Of a DNA stretch of 64,000 nucleotides, positions 60,454-64,000 are shown piece after piece; position 1 is the first letter of the stretch, and each line of letters begins with the position of its first letter. The notes below the pieces were generated by a model, which saw nothing but the letters and a program-made list of their open reading frames with translations, did not search any database and was not told the origin of the DNA. The position numbers and the translations under genes are program-made. Source of the DNA: Vulcanimicrobiota bacterium (GTDB taxonomy: Bacteria > Vulcanimicrobiota > Vulcanimicrobiia > Vulcanimicrobiales > Vulcanimicrobiaceae); NCBI GenBank assembly GCA_003168375.1, contig PMSI01000001.1:1674001-1738000 (forward strand). The letters run 5' to 3'.

Positions 60454-62075
60454 GGGGTGATCGCGAAGCTCCAGCGCGGCTGCCAGCGCATTCCGCCCCA
60501 ATCGAAATCGTAGGCCCGTCCGACGTCGATCCCGATGTTCGGGAAGGGCCGGAACTTGACGTCGGCGCGCGCCTCCCACTGTGGCCGGCCGAAGCCCCCG
60601 AACTGCGGGAAGTCGGCAGCGTGCGTGACGGTGAGACGATACGACGTGTTCCCGTTCGGCGTGAACTGCAGCACGCCGCTCTCCGTGCGCGACATGCCGG
60701 CGCCGCTGAACGCGGCGTAGCCGAAGTACGGCGTACCGTCCGGCAGCAGCAGCGGCGGGTTCAGCGTCGGATAGAACAGCGCTTGCGCGTTCGGGTACAC
60801 GTTCGCGTTCCAGGTTGCCAAGTAGTAGCCGAACAGCGTGACGGTGCGCGTCAGCGGACGCGTCACGGCGGCGTTCGCGCTGAACGAATCGTTGTAGTGC
60901 GGGAACGAGTACCACGTCCGGGAGACGTCGTAGGTCGTCGTGAGTGTCGCGCCGAGCGGGATGTGCACCGTCGGCGCGGCGATCGAGAGATCGAGCCCAT
61001 GGCGCCACACGGTCGCGTACCTGCGCGCGTCCGGTAGCTGGCCGAGCAGCCCGCCGTACTGCGCGTCGAAGCCGGCATTCCCGCTCAGGCGGTACGTCAC
61101 GCCGCCGAACAGCGGACGGTCCCGCGTACGCAGCGCCGCCGTGAAGCTCGACGAGCCGAACGTCGAGCGGAAGTAGTCGAGCCCGAGGAAGCCCGAGCCG
61201 AGCCCGACGTGCCCCGACGCGCCGTACTTCGAACCGCTCCCGTCGACGCTCAGCGTGTAGCGCGAGCCGAGCCGCCGGTACGCGTTGAAACCGGAGACGG
61301 GATAGCCGCGCAGCGGCGCATCGATCGCCGCGGTCGCGTACGCGTCGTCGCCGGAGACGAGCTGCTGCTGCAGCCCGAGCGCCGCGCCGGGGCCGCTCTC
61401 CCAACGCGCGTGAAGCGCGGTCAGCGCGTTCTCCGAGCCCCACAGCCCGTACGGCTGGTCGAACGTCGCACCTTGGAGGCTGCTCGAGCTGAAGCCGGCG
61501 CCGGTCGAGAACGAGTGCAGATACGACGGCACGGGGACCCCGCCGACCGACGTCGGGAACGACGCCGGCGAGAAGCGCACGTCGGCGTGCGGAACGATCG
61601 TCGCATGGCGTGACTTGATGAACGCGTAGCGGTCGTCGACGTCCGGGAACGCGAACCGCTGGGCGTCGAACTCGGCCGGGCTCGCGGGACCGAGTGCGCG
61701 ACTCGTGCGCGTGACGCCGGACGCAGCGTCGAGCAGGTCGACGCGGTCGGCGTCGATCTCGAGCGCGATGGCGTCGGCGTTCGCGCTCGCCTCGCCGCGC
61801 GTGACGCGCGCATGTCCGGCCAGCACGACGCGGTCGGTCTTGAGGTCGACGTACGCGGCGTCCGCGCTCGCGCGCGTGCCGTCGGCGAGCGCGAACCGCG
61901 CGCCTCCGCGCGCGACCAGCGTCAGCGTATCGGAGAAGAAGAACACCGACGCGCCGTCGAGCGTCGCGGTCGCCCGTGCGCTCGCACCAAGCGGCAATCC
62001 CGCCATCACCACAAGCGCCAGCGCGACTCGGGCGAAGCCCGAGCGCGGCGACTTTGTGCGTAAGCGCAAAGTCAC
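60450..62075 (-). CDS. LptD/OstA-like outer-membrane barrel with OstA-N domain
   Basis: A 541-residue exported protein. A signal peptide (about residues 14-34) is followed by an OstA/LptA-like beta-jellyroll (about 36-115: ATLDGASVFFFSDTLTLVARGGARFAL, DGTRASADAAYVDLKTDRVVLAGHARVTRGEASANADAIALEID) and then a barrel of alternating strands rich in aromatic ends (GSRYTLSVDGSGSKYG, TLFGYYLATWNANV, NIGIDVGRAYDFDWGGMRWQPRWSFAITP with terminal aromatic-rich strand). It may insert or relay lipopolysaccharide or another lipid at the outer membrane. Full LptD is longer and has a plug cysteine pattern not seen here. Confidence 0.8.
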   Translation of the reverse strand: MTLRLRTKSPRSGFARVALALVVMAGLPLGASARATATLDGASVFFFSDTLTLVARGGARFALADGTRASADAAYVDLKTDRVVLAGHARVTRGEASANADAIALEIDADRVDLLDAASGVTRTSRALGPASPAEFDAQRFAFPDVDDRYAFIKSRHATIVPHADVRFSPASFPTSVGGVPVPSYLHSFSTGAGFSSSSLQGATFDQPYGLWGSENALTALHARWESGPGAALGLQQQLVSGDDAYATAAIDAPLRGYPVSGFNAYRRLGSRYTLSVDGSGSKYGASGHVGLGSGFLGLDYFRSTFGSSSFTAALRTRDRPLFGGVTYRLSGNAGFDAQYGGLLGQLPDARRYATVWRHGLDLSIAAPTVHIPLGATLTTTYDVSRTWYSFPHYNDSFSANAAVTRPLTRTVTLFGYYLATWNANVYPNAQALFYPTLNPPLLLPDGTPYFGYAAFSGAGMSRTESGVLQFTPNGNTSYRLTVTHAADFPQFGGFGRPQWEARADVKFRPFPNIGIDVGRAYDFDWGGMRWQPRWSFAITP

Positions 62076-62942
62076 CTAATGCGGCGGCTGGTTGGGCTGC
62101 GAGGGCGGGCGCGGCGTCGGGAACCCGCCCGGCGGCGACGCGTGCGGGGCCGGGAAGATCCCGCCGGGCTGGAACGGGTTCGGATTGTACGGTGTGGGGA
62201 CGGCGCCGGGCTGCGCGCCTTGCGGAGCGTTGCCGCGATCGTCGGTCCAGGCGAACACGTCCGTCCGCGCCTCCTGCGCATCGACCTCTTTGGTCACGTA
62301 TTCGAGCGCCGGCGCCTGCAGGCCGTCGTTGCCAACCGCGACGGAGTTCCACGAACCCCGCGTGACGCGGTACGCGAACTTCGTCCCCGATGCGAAGCGG
62401 CGCACCGCGCGATAGCGATTGCCGTCGATACGGTCGAGCTTGATCGCCTGCGGGTTCCATCCGCTGACGTCGGTGCTGATGTAGACGCTGGCGTTGAGCG
62501 GCGTCGTCGGCGGCACCGTCACCAGGAACGCGACCGCGACCTCTTTGCCGGTCAGCTTGACGCCGACGATCTCCGGCGCGCGCTCGGTCGTGGGGCGCGT
62601 CGCCGCGAGCGGTTGCGCGACCGCCGCGTAGGCGACGTCCGGTGCGAGGTGCCGCGCGGTCAGATCGAGCTCGACGACTTGTTTGGTCGCCGGGTCGAAG
62701 AGCGCGCGGGCGAACAGCTTCGCGCGCGGCTTCAGTGTCGTCGGTTTGCCGGTGTCGTAGTCGGCGATCCGCGGGGTGTCGGCCAGCTTGAACGCGTCGC
62801 CGGTGGTGAAGTAGACGTAGCCGTTGCGGACGTCGAGGAGCTGACCGGTGAAGCGCACCAGCTCACCCTGCGCGAGCGAGGGCAGCGCGAGCGCGGCAAG
62901 CGCGATCGACGCGAGGAGGACGGCGAGCGGACGCATCGTCAT
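62076..62942 (-). CDS. Exported starch-binding-like beta-domain protein (first paralog)
   Basis: A 288-residue protein; ATG 62942 overlaps the upstream barrel stop. A signal peptide (MRPLAVLLASIALAALALPSLAQ) is followed by a small beta-domain (LVRFTGQLLDVRNGYVYFTTGDAFKLAD) and a linker. Then comes a CBM20/48-like module (NASVYISTDVSGWNPQAIKLDRIDGNRYRAVRRFASGTKFAYRVTRGSWNSV). It ends with a long Pro/Gly/Asn-rich tail (about 225-288) that could hold it to the envelope. The module is clearly the same kind as in the 59857-60453 gene. The role is unknown, perhaps sensing or holding glycan for the barrels. Confidence 0.75.
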   Translation of the reverse strand: MTMRPLAVLLASIALAALALPSLAQGELVRFTGQLLDVRNGYVYFTTGDAFKLADTPRIADYDTGKPTTLKPRAKLFARALFDPATKQVVELDLTARHLAPDVAYAAVAQPLAATRPTTERAPEIVGVKLTGKEVAVAFLVTVPPTTPLNASVYISTDVSGWNPQAIKLDRIDGNRYRAVRRFASGTKFAYRVTRGSWNSVAVGNDGLQAPALEYVTKEVDAQEARTDVFAWTDDRGNAPQGAQPGAVPTPYNPNPFQPGGIFPAPHASPPGGFPTPRPPSQPNQPPH

Positions 62943-64000
62943 GGCGTGAACTGGATCACGAACTGCGGCGTCCACCGCTCGTTGGCGAAGTTGAAGTAGT
63001 ACGAGCGGCCGAGGTCGAGCAGTATCTGTCGCGAGAGCCGCACGCGCAGATCAGCGGCGAACTGCCACGGTGGTTGTCCATAGAGCCCCGGGACCGGTGC
63101 CGGTGTGTCGTAGAAGCGCGAGAGCATCAGGTTGAGCTCGAAGGATGGCGTGGGGGTGTAGATCACGGAGGAGGTGTAGCCGCGGGAGGTCGCCAGACCG
63201 CGGAAGGCCGCCTGCCCCGAGAACGTGCCGAACGGCGTGACGGTGATGTCGGGGCTCGGAGTATACGCCGCCAGCTGGGCGGACCCCCAGTAGTCGTCGA
63301 TCGTCTTGATCTCGTACGCCACGAAGGCGCGCAGGTGCTGCCGTTCGCGCACGCCCCCGAGCGTCAGGCGCAGGTCGCCGTTGTCGAGCTGGTGCGGCAG
63401 GCTGTACCAGGTGCGCTGGCGGTCGTACGAGGCGGTGAACGCGAGCGACCTCGTGAGGTTGATCGCCGGCGTGTAGAGCGAACCGCCGAGGTAGCGGTAC
63501 GAGACCGTCGGCGGCCCCGGCTGCTCGTTCGGGTAGCCGCCCTCGCCGTAGATGTCGTGCGCCCACCCGATGCCGGCGCGCGGCCGCAGGAGCAGCCGCG
63601 TCGAACCGTGGGTGAGCGGCGTCGGACCGCCGGTGAACACCAGCGAGGCGTCCGTCGGGTGCTCTTTCCAGCGGGTGTCGAATTCCGGGGTCGAGACGTT
63701 CAGGTCGGTGATCCCGTGCGGCAGCCCCAGCAGATATTGATAGTAGTTGTCCTGCGTGTAGGTCAGGCTCGAACCGCGAAAGCCGCCGGTGAGCTGGAGC
63801 TGCGCGAAGCCGGCCGCGTTCGTCGGCCGGTTGATGATCCCGGCCTGCGCGGCCGACTCTTGGAGGAACAACCGGCTCTCGAACTTCGGTGACCAGCGCT
63901 TGTAGCCGATCAGATTGTACTGGCGCTGTTCCTGCGTCAGCGGGTCGACGCCGAAGACGATCCAGTCCTGATCCCAGACGAAGTGCTGGTCGAACGCGAG
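62939..64000 (-). CDS. LptD-like outer-membrane barrel, 5' end beyond window
   Basis: At least 354 residues of C-terminal sequence; the frame stays open to the window edge, so the N-terminus lies outside. It consists of barrel strands with the usual aromatic girdle (FDQHFVWDQDWIVFGVDPLTQEQRQYNLIGYKRW, SLTYTQDNYYQYLLGLPHGITDLNV, AFTASYDRQRTWYSLPHQLDNGD, FVAYEIKTIDDYWGSAQLAAYTP) and ends in ERWTPQFVIQFTP, a terminal aromatic outer-membrane signature. It resembles LptD C-terminal barrels. Its stop overlaps the next gene, making an operon with two barrels. Confidence 0.75.
   Translation of the reverse strand, partial: LAFDQHFVWDQDWIVFGVDPLTQEQRQYNLIGYKRWSPKFESRLFLQESAAQAGIINRPTNAAGFAQLQLTGGFRGSSLTYTQDNYYQYLLGLPHGITDLNVSTPEFDTRWKEHPTDASLVFTGGPTPLTHGSTRLLLRPRAGIGWAHDIYGEGGYPNEQPGPPTVSYRYLGGSLYTPAINLTRSLAFTASYDRQRTWYSLPHQLDNGDLRLTLGGVRERQHLRAFVAYEIKTIDDYWGSAQLAAYTPSPDITVTPFGTFSGQAAFRGLATSRGYTSSVIYTPTPSFELNLMLSRFYDTPAPVPGLYGQPPWQFAADLRVRLSRQILLDLGRSYYFNFANERWTPQFVIQFTP

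Noticed and set aside
59857-62460. An 867-residue minus-strand frame covering the second module gene and the barrel
   Set aside because: Only its last 198 residues make sense; the rest is out of frame with the barrel and first module gene, both of which show signal peptides.
1-64000. tRNA, rRNA or tmRNA genes
   Set aside because: I found no cloverleaf-like segment with a TTCGA-type T-loop in the gene gaps, and no rRNA sequence; a covariance-model scan would be needed to exclude a tRNA fully.

Overview
The window is high-GC bacterial DNA with tightly packed genes, many sharing ATGA or GTGA stop/start overlaps. It encodes heptose epimerase HldD, LptD-like outer-membrane barrels and periplasmic/lipoprotein chaperones, so the cell should be a diderm with lipopolysaccharide. 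It also carries whiA, rqcP, a YabN-like mazG and a gap-pgk-tpiA-gpmI run, which are more typical of Terrabacteria. A diderm Terrabacteria lineage such as Candidatus Eremiobacterota/Vulcanimicrobiota would fit; this placement is inference from gene content, not a search result.

Left region (1-about 12.5 kb): a degraded prophage or composite mobile element. Tail genes on the plus strand (tape measure, baseplate hub-like) stop abruptly near 4.58 kb. A minus-strand block follows: a frameshifted excisionase-like gene, a membrane protein, a ParB-like remnant broken at both ends and carrying a 30-bp perfect palindrome, a serine recombinase, and a tight cassette of small cysteine-rich or unknown proteins. 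A ribbon-helix-helix regulator faces this cassette across a strong two-arm operator. Small secreted and unknown genes follow, one of them a tandem fusion of two secreted proteins, then a gene-free stretch with GTCCG-repeat copies.

Core region A (13.1-23.6 kb): a FliA-type sigma operon with a FlgJ-like scrap, slipin-NfeD, a PHA depolymerase lipoprotein with a beta-propeller partner, and a plus-strand run SET protein, KAS III-like synthase, heme-oxygenase-fold diiron oxidase-like protein and an unrecognised partner. The last three are translationally coupled and look like an undescribed acyl-modifying pathway.

Core region B (23.6-38.3 kb): a long minus-strand housekeeping operon rqcP-whiA-gap-S9 peptidase-NRDE-pgk-tpiA-gpmI-pnp, covering lower glycolysis. 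After it come a lysozyme-like protein, a MetE-like methyltransferase, a hotdog lyase-like protein, YabN-like MazG, a SurA/PrsA-type foldase lipoprotein and two small membrane proteins.

Core region C (38.4-52.2 kb): an EmrB/EmrA-type efflux pair ended by a strong hairpin, a LuxR-type regulator, a 28-residue ORF with a good ribosome site, an HD-GYP protein, and a minus-strand operon of glycan genes (RmlC-like, Gfo/Idh-like, GT2) running into mfd, followed by a sulfotransferase.

Right region (52.2-64 kb): a GT87-like mannosyltransferase, thymidine phosphorylase coupled to hldD, a GtrB-like glycosyltransferase overlapping hldD tail to tail, and a minus-strand envelope operon. In that operon two LptD/OstA-like barrels alternate with two paralogous starch-binding-like periplasmic proteins, and it ends in an MFS-acyltransferase fusion. 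It continues past the window end.
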